From Erwinia pyri (lineage in GTDB: Bacteria; Pseudomonadota; Gammaproteobacteria; Enterobacterales; Enterobacteriaceae), in assembly GCF_030758455.1 (NCBI RefSeq), contig NZ_CP132353.1, positions 1,922,001 to 1,986,000 of the forward strand: DNA of 64,000 nt, in the 5' to 3' direction. This document shows, in pieces, positions 1-9,025 of the stretch (positions are counted from its first letter, which is position 1; each line of letters begins with the position of its first letter). The position numbers were made by a program, and so were the translations under genes. The notes beneath the pieces were generated by a model, which worked only from the letters and a program-made list of their open reading frames with translations, ran no database searches and had not been told where the DNA came from.

Positions 1-633
1 CCTTTCTACAATGCAGGGCCGAATGATCAGGGTATTGGCTGGAACGTACTGGCCTCGCTGGATCGGGTGGCAACAGGGTTTGGTCTGGCTGCGCTGGTGG
101 GCATTCCGGCAGGATTTTTGCTGGGCCGCTTCACTTTTCTCGGGCGGATGTTCAGTCCGGTAGTGGCGCTGCTGCGTCCGGTCAGCCCGCTGGCCTGGTT
201 GCCGATAGGGCTGCTGCTGTTCCAGCGTGCGGAGCCAGCTTCCAGCTGGACCATCTTTATCTGTTCTATCTGGCCGATGATCATCAACACCGCCGAAGGG
301 GTAAAGCGTATCCCTGAGGACTATCTCAACGTGGCCCGCGTGCTGCAGCTCTCCGAGCTGACCATCCTGCGCAAAATTCTTTTTCCCGCCGTGTTGCCGT
401 CGGTACTGACCGGCGTGCGTCTCTCCATCGGCATTGCCTGGCTGGTGATTGTGGCGGCGGAAATGCTGACGGGCGGGCTGGGGATCGGATTCTGGATCTG
501 GAATGAGTGGAACAACCTCAACGTGCAAAACATTCTGGTGGCAATCGGCATTATCGGGGTGGTGGGGCTGCTGTTGGAGCAGGGGCTGATGCTGCTGGCC
601 CGCCGTTTCTCATGGCAGGAAGGAGGCAAATGA
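1..633 (+). CDS. nasE: Nitrate/nitrite ABC transporter permease, 5' truncated
   Basis: The reading frame is open from base 1, so the N-terminus lies outside the window; 210 residues are visible. It is an inner-membrane permease of the NrtB/NasE/SsuC type with several hydrophobic segments. The cytoplasmic EAA-type loop that contacts the ATPase is visible (EGVKRIPEDYLNVARVL, then an L-P-S-V-L-T-G segment). The next gene encodes the cognate ATPase and starts on the last base of this stop codon, followed by nitrite and nitrate reductases, so nitrate/nitrite is the likely substrate, as for Klebsiella NasFED. The periplasmic binding protein (NasF) is expected just upstream. Family assignment is firm; substrate comes from context. 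Confidence 0.88.
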   Translation, partial: PFYNAGPNDQGIGWNVLASLDRVATGFGLAALVGIPAGFLLGRFTFLGRMFSPVVALLRPVSPLAWLPIGLLLFQRAEPASSWTIFICSIWPMIINTAEGVKRIPEDYLNVARVLQLSELTILRKILFPAVLPSVLTGVRLSIGIAWLVIVAAEMLTGGLGIGFWIWNEWNNLNVQNILVAIGIIGVVGLLLEQGLMLLARRFSWQEGGK

Positions 634-1415
634 TGCAACCCATTATTCAGGTACAGCAGGTCACTCAGCGGTTTACCACCACCAGGGGTGAGTTCCTGGC
701 ACTGGACAACGTCAGCTTCGATATTCACCAGGGGGAAACCCTGAGCCTCATCGGCCATTCAGGCTGCGGGAAATCAACGTTGCTGAATCTTATTGCCGGT
801 CTGACTCAGCCCAGTGAAGGGGTATTGCTGTGCGATAACCGCGAAATTGCCGGTCCCGGTCCTGAGCGCGCGGTGGTGTTTCAGAACCATTCGCTGCTGC
901 CCTGGCTGACCACCTATGACAACGTGGCGCTGGCAGTGAACCAGGTGTGCAAAGGGCAGAGCAAAGCTGAAAAGCACGACTGGATAGTGCACAACCTGGA
1001 GCTGGTACAGATGAGTCACGCGCTGACCAAACGCCCGGGGGAGCTTTCAGGAGGGATGAAGCAGCGGGTCGGGATTGCCCGTGCGCTGGCGATGAAGCCG
1101 AAGGTGCTGTTAATGGATGAGCCTTTCGGCGCGCTGGATGCCCTGACGCGGGCGCGCCTGCAGGAGGCGGTGATGGAGATACAGCAGAGGCTTAACACCA
1201 CCATTGTGCTGATCACCCACGATGTTGATGAGGCGGTGCTGCTCTCTGACCGGGTGATGATGATGACCAATGGACCGGCGGCAACGGTGGGTGAAATCGT
1301 GACGGTGGATCTGCCTCGTCCCCGCAGCAGGGTGCTGCTGGCCGATGAGCCGCGTTACCACCATCTGCGTCAGCAGGTGCTGCACTTCCTCTATGAAAAG
1401 CAGTCAGCGGCGTAA
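633..1415 (+). CDS. nasD: Nitrate/nitrite ABC transporter ATP-binding protein
   Basis: This 260-residue protein is the ATPase of the nitrate importer. It has a Walker A motif GHSGCGKST (residues 41-49), an ABC signature LSGGMKQRV, a Walker B VLLMDEPFGALD and the H-loop ITHDVDEAV, in the order typical of NrtD/SsuB/TauB ATPases. Two adjacent ATG codons exist at 630 and 633. The strong AGGAGG at 621-626 lies 6 bases from the second, so 633 is chosen; either way it overlaps the permease stop, indicating translational coupling. The following fused reductase starts 10 bases after the stop. Confidence 0.9.
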   Translation: MQPIIQVQQVTQRFTTTRGEFLALDNVSFDIHQGETLSLIGHSGCGKSTLLNLIAGLTQPSEGVLLCDNREIAGPGPERAVVFQNHSLLPWLTTYDNVALAVNQVCKGQSKAEKHDWIVHNLELVQMSHALTKRPGELSGGMKQRVGIARALAMKPKVLLMDEPFGALDALTRARLQEAVMEIQQRLNTTIVLITHDVDEAVLLSDRVMMMTNGPAATVGEIVTVDLPRPRSRVLLADEPRYHHLRQQVLHFLYEKQSAA

Positions 1416-1425
1416 GGAGAGGATC

Positions 1426-4400
1426 ATGGCGGAGCATCTGGTGGTGGTGGGAAACGGCATGGCGGCCATGCGCATGGTGGAAACACTCTGGACGCTGGCG
1501 CCTGACCGTTACCGCATTACGGTGGCAGGGCGTGAGCCGCACGGGAATTACAACCGCATCCAGCTTTCGCCCGTGCTGAGCGGGGAAAAGTCTTTTGCTG
1601 AGACCCTGCTGCACACCCCCGAATGGTATCGGCAGCGCGGCATCACGCTGCTCAGCGGCGAAGAGGTGCTGTCGCTCGATCTGGCCAGCAAAACCGTGAG
1701 GACGGCGTGCCGCACGCTGCAGTGGGACCAGCTGGTGCTGGCTACCGGATCTGAACCGGCAATGCCATTGATTGCGGGCATTGAGCAGCCGCACGTCAGC
1801 GGCTTCCGCAAGCTGGCTGACGTAGAGCAGATGCTGGCTGACGACGGCCCGGTGGTGGTTCTGGGCGGCGGTCTGTTGGGGGTGGAAGCGGCGGCGGCGC
1901 TTCGCCTGCGCGGAAGAAGCGTCACGCTGCTGCACCGCAACGGCTGGCTGATGGATCGTCAGCTTGATGCGAAAGCGGGAGAGCTGCTGGCGGAAACCCT
2001 GACGGCACGAGGGATTGTCTGCCGGATGAACAGCGGCATTCAGCAGATTGGCCGCCGGACCGTCACCCTGACCGATGGCAGCCAGCTTGCCGCGACAAGG
2101 GTGATTGTGGCCGCGGGCGTGATGCCGGTGATTACCCTGGCGCAGCAGGCGGGAGTGACCTGCAACCGCGGCATTGTGGTGGATCGCCAGTTCCGAACCG
2201 CTGAGCCAGATGTCAGCGCCATAGGGGAATGCTGTGAGATTGAAGGTGAAACCTTCGGCGTGGTGGCACCATGCCTGGCCCAGGCTCAGCTGCTGGCGCA
2301 GCGGCTTGCGGGCGCGCCGGTCAGGGATTTTTATACTCAGGATAACGGCACCCGGCTCAAAGTCACCGGCATTGAAATATTCAGCGCCGGCGAGATTACC
2401 CAGCGTCCGGACACAATCTGCGCCACCGCTTTTGACCCCCTGGATCGCCACTATCGCCGCCTGTTTTTCCGCCATAACCGGCTGGTCGGCATGCTGCTTT
2501 ATGGCGATGTAAGTGACGCTGTCACTTTGTTAACCCTGATGCAAAACGGCACCCCGACCCATTCCGCCGTGCTGATCGATCCCACTAACCCAGCGCAGCC
2601 ACAGGCTGCAGGAAGCACAGAGATGAGCAAACCCACACTCGTTGTTATTGGCCACGGTATGGTCGGCCACCATTTTCTGGAACAGCTTGTCAGCCGACAG
2701 CTTCATCAGCAGTATCACATTGTGGTGTACGGTGAAGAGCGCCATGTGGCTTATGATCGGGTGCATCTTTCCGACTACTTTGCCGGTAAAGGGCACGCTG
2801 AGCTGTCGCTGGTGGCCGGAAACTTTTTCGCTGAGCACGGTATAGAACTGCGTACCCACCGACCCGTGGTGGCTATTGACCGTGAGCGTCGTTGCGTGCG
2901 CGAGGCCAGTGGTCATGAAATGAGCTGGGATAAACTGGTGCTGGCGACCGGTTCCTTTGCCTTTGTTCCTCCCATTGCTGGCAATGAGAGTCCCGGCTGC
3001 TTTGTCTACCGCACGCTGGACGCTCTGGATGCTATCGCCGCGAAAGCGCAGCACTCACGCAGAGGCGTGGTGATAGGCGGAGGCCTGCTGGGGCTGGAAG
3101 CTGCCAACGCGCTGAAACAGCTGGGGCTGGAAACCGAGGTTGTTGAGTTCGCCCCGCGCCTGATGGCGGTCCAGCTGGATGAGGGGGGCGCGGAGATGCT
3201 GCGGCGTAAAATTGCGGCGCTGGGCGTGCAGGTGCATACCAGCAAAGCCACCCAGTCGATTGAAACCCTGGAAGAGGGCACGCTGCGGCTGAACTTTGCC
3301 GATGGCAGCACGCTGGAGAGCGATCTGGTGCTCTTCTCCGCCGGGATCCGTCCCCGCGATCGGCTTGCCGCTGAAGCGGGACTGGCGCTGGGCGCACGCG
3401 GCGGCATCATGGTGGACAACAGCTGCGCCACCTCTGACGAGGCTATTTTTGCCATTGGCGAGTGCGCGCTCTGGCAGGGACAGATTTTTGGACTTGTGGC
3501 GCCCGGCTATCAGATGGCGCGGGTGGTTGCCGACAGGCTGGCTGGCGAAGCGGCGCAGTTCAGTGGCGCAGACATGAGCACTAAACTCAAGCTGCTGGGG
3601 GTGGAAGTCGCCTCCTTTGGCGATGCGCATGGCCGCACGCCGCAGAGCCAGAGCTACAGCTGGCACAACGAACCGCAGGAGATCTACAAAAAGATTGTGA
3701 TCTCCGGCGATGGCAAAAAGTTACTGGGCGGCGTGCTGGTGGGCGACAGCAGCGACTACAGCACGCTGTTACAGATGATGCTCAACAGCTTGCCGTTGCC
3801 TTCCCGGCCAGAAACGCTGATCCTGCCTGCAAGCGAAGGTGCCCCGGTCAGAGCGCTGGGCGTGGCGGCCTTGCCGGAGAGCGCCCAGGTCTGTTCCTGC
3901 CACAATGTCACGAAAGGCGATCTCTGCGCGGCGGTCTCAGGCGGCTGCGGCGATATGGCCGCCCTGAAAAGCTGCACAAAAGCGGCCACCGGCTGCGGCG
4001 GCTGCGCTGCGCTGGTTAAACAGGTGATGGAGCATCAGCTGGCCACCCTGGGCGTTGAGGTGAAGAAAGATATCTGCGAGCACTTCGCCTTTTCGCGCCA
4101 GCAGCTCCATCACCTGATCCGCATGGGTGAGATCAAAACCTTTGATGCGCTGCTGGAAAAACATGGTCACGGGCTGGGCTGCGAAGTGTGTAAACCGCTG
4201 GTCGGCTCGCTGCTCGCTTCCACCTGGAATGAGTACCTGCTTAAACCGCAGCATCTGCCGCTGCAGGATACTAACGACCGCTACTTTGCCAACATTCAGA
4301 AAGATGGCACCTATTCGGTGGTGCCGAGGATCCCCGCCGGGGAAATCACTCCTCAGGGACTGATAGCTATCGGGGAAATTGCTCAGCGTTACAACCTCTA

Positions 4401-5502
4401 CAGCAAAATTACCGGCGGCCAGCGCATCGACCTGTTTGGCGCTACCCTGGATCAGTTGCCGGAGATCTGGCAGCAGCTGCTGGCTGCAGGATTTGAAACG
4501 GGCCATGCTTACGGTAAATCGCTGCGCACGGTGAAATCGTGCGTGGGGTCAACCTGGTGCCGCTACGGCGTACAGGACTCGACCAGCTTCGCCATCGATC
4601 TGGAGAACCGCTACAAGGGCTTGCGCGCGCCGCATAAAATCAAAATGGCGGTATCGGGCTGTACCCGTGAGTGTGCTGAAGCGCAAAGCAAAGATATTGG
4701 CGTGATTGCCACTGAGAAAGGGTGGAATCTCTATGTTTGCGGCAACGGCGGCATGAAACCGCGTCACGCCGACCTGTTTGCCAGCGATTTGGATGACGCC
4801 ACGCTGATCCGTTATGTCGATCGTCTGCTGATGTTCTATATCCGCACCGCTGACCGCCTGCAGCGAACCAGCGTCTGGATGGATAACATGGAAGGCGGTT
4901 TAGCCTATCTGCGCGAAGTGGTGATTGAAGATTCGCTGGGGATTGGTGCCGGGCTGGAGCAGGAGATGGCGAGAGTGGTGGAGAGCTATCAGTGTGAGTG
5001 GCAGACCACGCTGGCGGATCCCGATCGTCTTGCGCTGTTCCACTCCACGGTTAACAGCAGCAGGCCTGATGAGTCCATACGCTGGTCGCATCAGCGCGGC
5101 CAGATCCGCCCGGCAAGCGATCCGCTTCCTCACCCTGTTTCCCGGGAGATCCTGCCCTGGACCGAAGTGTGCAGGCTGGATGAGATCCCCGCTCAGGCAG
5201 GGATTGGTGCCCGGTTTGGCGGCGAGCGTATCGCGCTGTTCCGGCTCCATAATGAGGTCTTTGCGCTTGAAGACAGGGAGCCGGGCACCGCGGCCAGCGT
5301 GCTGTCGCGCGGTATTCTCGGTGACAGCGCGGGCGAAGCGATGGTGATCTCCCCGCTCTATAAACAGCGTTTCCGCCTGCGCGATGGTCTTGCGCTGGAT
5401 AACAGCGGAACAGCGGTGCGCTGCTGGCCGGTGAAGGTCGAAGGCGGCAGGGTGTGGATCGCCACGCCTGAGAGCATTGCGCTACAGGCGGAAGCATCAT
5501 GA
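1426..5502 (+). CDS. nasB: Fused NasC-like reductase and NasB-like assimilatory nitrite reductase
   Basis: This 1358-residue cytoplasmic protein reduces nitrite to ammonium with NAD(P)H and probably also supplies electrons to NasA. Domain order: a first FAD/NADH pyridine-nucleotide-disulphide reductase module (about 1-395; VVVGNGMAA and VVLGGGLLGVEAA folds), a short linker, and a second such module starting at Met400 (VVIGHGMVG, VVIGGGLLGLEAA). Then come a BFD-type [2Fe-2S] site (C823, C825, C857, C860), a second BFD-like segment, and the sulfite/nitrite reductase domains with the siroheme/4Fe-4S cysteines C1039, C1045, C1079 and C1083. The C-terminal NirD-like Rieske fold lacks Rieske Cys/His ligands. 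Klebsiella encodes NasC (about 400 residues) and NasB (about 960) separately; residues 1-399 and 400-1358 match those sizes. ATG 1426 follows AAGGAGAG. The stop overlaps the next ATG. Confidence 0.9.
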   Translation: MAEHLVVVGNGMAAMRMVETLWTLAPDRYRITVAGREPHGNYNRIQLSPVLSGEKSFAETLLHTPEWYRQRGITLLSGEEVLSLDLASKTVRTACRTLQWDQLVLATGSEPAMPLIAGIEQPHVSGFRKLADVEQMLADDGPVVVLGGGLLGVEAAAALRLRGRSVTLLHRNGWLMDRQLDAKAGELLAETLTARGIVCRMNSGIQQIGRRTVTLTDGSQLAATRVIVAAGVMPVITLAQQAGVTCNRGIVVDRQFRTAEPDVSAIGECCEIEGETFGVVAPCLAQAQLLAQRLAGAPVRDFYTQDNGTRLKVTGIEIFSAGEITQRPDTICATAFDPLDRHYRRLFFRHNRLVGMLLYGDVSDAVTLLTLMQNGTPTHSAVLIDPTNPAQPQAAGSTEMSKPTLVVIGHGMVGHHFLEQLVSRQLHQQYHIVVYGEERHVAYDRVHLSDYFAGKGHAELSLVAGNFFAEHGIELRTHRPVVAIDRERRCVREASGHEMSWDKLVLATGSFAFVPPIAGNESPGCFVYRTLDALDAIAAKAQHSRRGVVIGGGLLGLEAANALKQLGLETEVVEFAPRLMAVQLDEGGAEMLRRKIAALGVQVHTSKATQSIETLEEGTLRLNFADGSTLESDLVLFSAGIRPRDRLAAEAGLALGARGGIMVDNSCATSDEAIFAIGECALWQGQIFGLVAPGYQMARVVADRLAGEAAQFSGADMSTKLKLLGVEVASFGDAHGRTPQSQSYSWHNEPQEIYKKIVISGDGKKLLGGVLVGDSSDYSTLLQMMLNSLPLPSRPETLILPASEGAPVRALGVAALPESAQVCSCHNVTKGDLCAAVSGGCGDMAALKSCTKAATGCGGCAALVKQVMEHQLATLGVEVKKDICEHFAFSRQQLHHLIRMGEIKTFDALLEKHGHGLGCEVCKPLVGSLLASTWNEYLLKPQHLPLQDTNDRYFANIQKDGTYSVVPRIPAGEITPQGLIAIGEIAQRYNLYSKITGGQRIDLFGATLDQLPEIWQQLLAAGFETGHAYGKSLRTVKSCVGSTWCRYGVQDSTSFAIDLENRYKGLRAPHKIKMAVSGCTRECAEAQSKDIGVIATEKGWNLYVCGNGGMKPRHADLFASDLDDATLIRYVDRLLMFYIRTADRLQRTSVWMDNMEGGLAYLREVVIEDSLGIGAGLEQEMARVVESYQCEWQTTLADPDRLALFHSTVNSSRPDESIRWSHQRGQIRPASDPLPHPVSREILPWTEVCRLDEIPAQAGIGARFGGERIALFRLHNEVFALEDREPGTAASVLSRGILGDSAGEAMVISPLYKQRFRLRDGLALDNSGTAVRCWPVKVEGGRVWIATPESIALQAEAS
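2611..2625 (+). promoter_or_regulatory. Possible retained ribosome-binding site and start inside nasCB
   Basis: GGAAG (2611-2615) lies 7 bases before an in-frame ATG (2623), exactly where the NasB-like half begins (Met400). It looks like the former start of a separate nasB gene and could still give a free NasB of 959 residues. Whether it is used cannot be told from sequence. Confidence 0.4.
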
Positions 5503-8120
5503 AAACCACCTGTCCCTATTGCGGCGTAGGGTGCGGGGTGACGGTACTGCCACAGCCCGACGGCAGCTGTCTGGTCAGCGGTGATGCAGATCATCCTGCT
5601 AACTTCGGCAGGCTCTGCGTAAAAGGATCGGCCCTGGGCGAGACGTCAGGGCATGCAGGCCGGTTATTACATCCGCAGATAGCGGGTGAGCAGGCGAGCT
5701 GGCCCCACGCGCTGGATGAGGTAGCCCGGAGACTGCAACAGGTTATTGATCAGCATGGAGCGCAGGCGGTGGCCTTTTATGCCTCTGGTCAGCTGCTTAC
5801 GGAGGATTACTACGTCGCCAATAAGCTGATGAAAGGCTTTCTTGGCGTCGCCAATATCGACACCAACTCCCGCTTATGCATGGCTTCGGCAGTGGTGGGT
5901 TACAAAAGAGCGCTGGGTGCTGACGCTGTCCCCTGCTGTTACGAGGATTTCGACGCTGCCGATATGGTGATCCTGGCGGGCTCCAATACCGCCTGGGCGC
6001 ACCCGGTCGCCTGGCAGCGGCTGATGCAGGCGAAAAAGGCCAGGCCGGAGATGAAAGTGGTGGTGATCGATCCGCGCCGGACCGCCACCTGCGATCTTGC
6101 CGACTTACATCTGCCCCTGAAACCGGGCAGCGATGCGGCCCTGTTTAACGGCCTGCTGCACTGGCTGGATAAGCATCAGCAAAGGGACGAAAGTCTGACG
6201 GAGCATATTCTGGGGCTGGAGGACGCTTTAGCCGCCGCAGCGGAGTGGCATGCTGAGGCCGTGGCGGAATATTGCGAGCTTGAGGTTGCCGACGTAGAGG
6301 AATTTTACCGCCTGTTTGGCGCATCCCGGGCCACGCTGACCCTCTATTGCATGGGAATAAACCAGTCCGGCAGCGGCAGCGACAAATGCAACGCCATTAT
6401 CAATGTCCACCTGGCGAGCGGCAAAATCGGTCGGCCAGGCTCTGGTCCCTTCTCCTTAACCGGTCAGCCTAATGCGATGGGGGGCCGTGAGGTGGGTGGC
6501 CTGGCAAATCAGCTGGCGGCGCATATGGGCTTCTCCGCGGAGGAGGTGGAGCGGGTACAACGCTTCTGGCAAAGCCCGCGGATTGCCAGCCAGCCGGGCC
6601 TGAAAGCGGTCGAGCTGTTTCAGGCAGTGGGACGCGGTGAGGTGAAAGCGCTCTGGATAATGGGCACCAACCCCGCCGTTTCACTGCCGGATGGCAGCGC
6701 CGTGCTGACCGCGCTGCAAAAGTGCCCGTTAGTGATCGTGTCGGATGTCTGCGCAGCAACCGATACCACCGCGCTGGCCGATATTCTGCTGCCCGCTCAG
6801 GGATGGGGAGAGAAAAATGGCACGGTCACCAACTCTGAACGACGTATCTCCAGACAGCGGGGGTTTACGAAGCCCGCGGGTGAAGCGATGCCGGACTGGT
6901 GGATCCTCTCGCAGGTTGCACAGCGATTAGGATTTTCCGGGGCGTTCGACTGGCAGCACCCTGCCGAGATCTTTCGTGAGCATGCCGCTTTGTCAGGTTT
7001 CGAGAATAACGGCCAGCGGGCGTTTGATATCAGCGGGCTGGCGAAGATCGATAATCAGCAGTGGGACAAGCTACAGCCCATTCAGTGGCCGGTTAATCAG
7101 CAGCATCCCGCTGGCTGCGCCAGATTATTTACCGATCTGCGCTTTTTCCATCCCGACGGCAAAGCGCGCCTGATCGCCGTTATCCCACGTCTGCCGGTAG
7201 CGCAGGCCGACCTGCACTATCCCCTGATTGCCAACACCGGCCGCATTCGCGATCAGTGGCATACCATGACCCGCACCGGCACGGTTCCGCGCCTGATGCA
7301 GCATTATGCGGAGCCTTTCTGCGAACTGCATCCCGACGATGCACGGCAGTATGGTCTGCGGCAGGACGATCTGGTCAGGGTCCAGTCCGATCGTGGCTGG
7401 ATGGTATGCCGTACAAAAATCAGCGAAGGCGCGCTGCGTGGCAATCTCTTCCTTCCCATGCACTGGAACCGTCAGTTTTGCAGCCAGGGCAGCGTGGATA
7501 CGCTGATTGCACCGACGCTCTGTCCCGAGTCCGGGCAGCCGGAAAGTAAACAAACCGCCGTGCGGGTGCGTCGCTGGAAAAGTGACTGGCAGGCCATTTT
7601 ATATCTGCGAGAGGCAACTTCGCTGGGAGAGAGCGCATGGTGGGCCAAAATTCCGCAGGCCGGAGCGGTTCGTTACCAGCTTGCCGGAGAGGGGACGGCG
7701 CTGGCCTGGCTGACCGCTCAGGGGCTGCTCAGCGGACTTCAGCTGCAGACCGCGCAGGCAGACCGCGGCTATTTTCATCTGCTTGGCTGGAAGCAAGGCC
7801 GCCTTGAGCTGGCCTTCTACAGCGATCCCGGGAGGCTACCCGCTATTGATAACGAGAGAGTTATCAGTGCATTCACTCAGGCCCCGGATACGCCAGCCGG
7901 TCGTTTTGCGCTATTGGCCGGTCAGGCCCGCGCCGGCAGCAGCCAGGGCAGAACGATTTGCAGCTGTTTCGGCGTGGGGGAAGAGCGGATTGCAGCAGCG
8001 ATCGCCAGAGGCTGCGACACCACCGAGGCGCTCGGCCTGGCGCTGAAATGCGGAACCAACTGCGGCTCCTGCTTACCTGAACTTAAACAGCTGATCGCCT
8101 GCGCGCAGCCGACGGTCTGA
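5499..8120 (+). CDS. nasA: Assimilatory nitrate reductase catalytic subunit
   Basis: This 873-residue cytoplasmic molybdenum enzyme reduces nitrate to nitrite, the step before the upstream nitrite reductase. The N-terminus carries the [4Fe-4S] ligands C5, C8, C12 and C40. The Mo-bis-MGD oxidoreductase fold follows (for example GQPNAMGGREVGG and the C-terminal molydopterin-dinucleotide-binding region around IANTGRIRDQWHTMTRTG). Past residue about 815 is an extra BFD-like [2Fe-2S] domain (CSC, then CGTNCGSC), as in Klebsiella NasA. This allows direct electron entry from the NasC-like module. The ATG overlaps the preceding stop by 4 bases (ATGA). No signal peptide is visible, in keeping with an assimilatory enzyme. 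Confidence 0.93.
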   Translation: MKTTCPYCGVGCGVTVLPQPDGSCLVSGDADHPANFGRLCVKGSALGETSGHAGRLLHPQIAGEQASWPHALDEVARRLQQVIDQHGAQAVAFYASGQLLTEDYYVANKLMKGFLGVANIDTNSRLCMASAVVGYKRALGADAVPCCYEDFDAADMVILAGSNTAWAHPVAWQRLMQAKKARPEMKVVVIDPRRTATCDLADLHLPLKPGSDAALFNGLLHWLDKHQQRDESLTEHILGLEDALAAAAEWHAEAVAEYCELEVADVEEFYRLFGASRATLTLYCMGINQSGSGSDKCNAIINVHLASGKIGRPGSGPFSLTGQPNAMGGREVGGLANQLAAHMGFSAEEVERVQRFWQSPRIASQPGLKAVELFQAVGRGEVKALWIMGTNPAVSLPDGSAVLTALQKCPLVIVSDVCAATDTTALADILLPAQGWGEKNGTVTNSERRISRQRGFTKPAGEAMPDWWILSQVAQRLGFSGAFDWQHPAEIFREHAALSGFENNGQRAFDISGLAKIDNQQWDKLQPIQWPVNQQHPAGCARLFTDLRFFHPDGKARLIAVIPRLPVAQADLHYPLIANTGRIRDQWHTMTRTGTVPRLMQHYAEPFCELHPDDARQYGLRQDDLVRVQSDRGWMVCRTKISEGALRGNLFLPMHWNRQFCSQGSVDTLIAPTLCPESGQPESKQTAVRVRRWKSDWQAILYLREATSLGESAWWAKIPQAGAVRYQLAGEGTALAWLTAQGLLSGLQLQTAQADRGYFHLLGWKQGRLELAFYSDPGRLPAIDNERVISAFTQAPDTPAGRFALLAGQARAGSSQGRTICSCFGVGEERIAAAIARGCDTTEALGLALKCGTNCGSCLPELKQLIACAQPTV

Positions 8121-8132
8121 AAGAGGTTAACA

Positions 8133-8972
8133 ATGACAACACATATTGCAGGGCTGGATAAGCTGCTTGCCAGTGAAAGCCAGCACCATCGGGTTGGGTC
8201 GATATGGCTGGTCGGGGCGGGACCTGGCGATCCTGAGCTGTTGACGGTTAAAGCGCTGCGGTTAATTCAGCAGGCAGAAGTGGTGGTCTTTGACCGGCTG
8301 GTGAGCGAGGCGATTCTGGCGCTGGTTCCGCCAGGCGCGCTCAGCATCGACGTGGGTAAAACGCCCGGCTTTCACGGCATGAAACAGTCGCAGATCAATC
8401 AGCTGCTGGTGGAGCTGGCTGCGGCGGGACAGAAGGTTATTCGCCTGAAAGGGGGCGACCCTTTTATCTTTGGGCGCGGCGGTGAAGAGATGGCCTGGGC
8501 TCAGCAGGCAGGCATTGCCTGCCATATTGTCCCCGGCATCACCGCGGCGGTGGGCTGCGCCGCGGCCACCGGCATCCCTCTGACGCATCGTGACATGGCG
8601 CAGTCGGTTCGCTTTATTACCGGCCATGGCAAAGAAGGAAAACCAGAGCTGGACTGGTACAGCCTGAAAGATCCCTGCCAGACGCTGGTATTTTATATGG
8701 GACTCACCTGGTGCGAAGCGTTAAGCGAACGGCTGATCGCCTTCGGGCGTGACGCGCAAACCCCGGTGGCTATTGTAGAGCGCGGCACGCGTGCCGATCA
8801 GCGCGTCACGCTGACCAGCCTGCAGCAGCTTGCTGAAACGGTCGAGAGGGAAAAGCCGCAGTCGCCCGCCTTGCTGATTGTGGGGGAGGTGGTGCAGTTC
8901 TACCGGGCAGACCTTGCTGGGATAATAGCAACCGAACTGAACGAAGCGCCGGTGGCGCTGAACAGCGTTTAA
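8133..8972 (+). CDS. cobA: Uroporphyrinogen-III C-methyltransferase
   Basis: This 279-residue enzyme methylates uroporphyrinogen III twice with S-adenosylmethionine to give precorrin-2, the precursor of siroheme, the cofactor of the nitrite reductase two genes upstream. The SUMT/CysG-C signatures are all present: VGAGPGDPELLTVKA (about 27-41), RLKGGDPFIFGRGGEE and VPGITAAVGCAAATGIPLTHR. There is no CysG-type N-terminal dehydrogenase/ferrochelatase, so the later steps must come from CysG elsewhere. It begins 12 bases after nasA with an AGAGG motif and closes the operon. An N-terminal extension of about 20 residues precedes the catalytic fold. The symbol is for the family. Confidence 0.9.
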   Translation: MTTHIAGLDKLLASESQHHRVGSIWLVGAGPGDPELLTVKALRLIQQAEVVVFDRLVSEAILALVPPGALSIDVGKTPGFHGMKQSQINQLLVELAAAGQKVIRLKGGDPFIFGRGGEEMAWAQQAGIACHIVPGITAAVGCAAATGIPLTHRDMAQSVRFITGHGKEGKPELDWYSLKDPCQTLVFYMGLTWCEALSERLIAFGRDAQTPVAIVERGTRADQRVTLTSLQQLAETVEREKPQSPALLIVGEVVQFYRADLAGIIATELNEAPVALNSV

Positions 8973-8989
8973 AATCAGCTACTGAATCT

Positions 8990-9019
8990 GCGGCGTAGCG
9001 CTTAACGCCGCTGGTTTCC
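8990..9019. terminator. Hairpin between the convergent nas operon and deoR-type gene
   Basis: GCGGCGT (8990-8996) and ACGCCGC (9005-9011) form a 7-bp stem with an 8-base loop, followed by a moderately T-rich stretch. Its place between two converging genes suggests a shared terminator. Confidence 0.5.
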
Positions 9020-9025
9020 GTTCCG

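Noticed and set aside
1213..2475. 420-codon open frame on the minus strand opposite nasD/nasCB
   Set aside because: Lies opposite strongly conserved coding sequence, has low-complexity His/Gln/Arg-rich translation and no recognisable domain.
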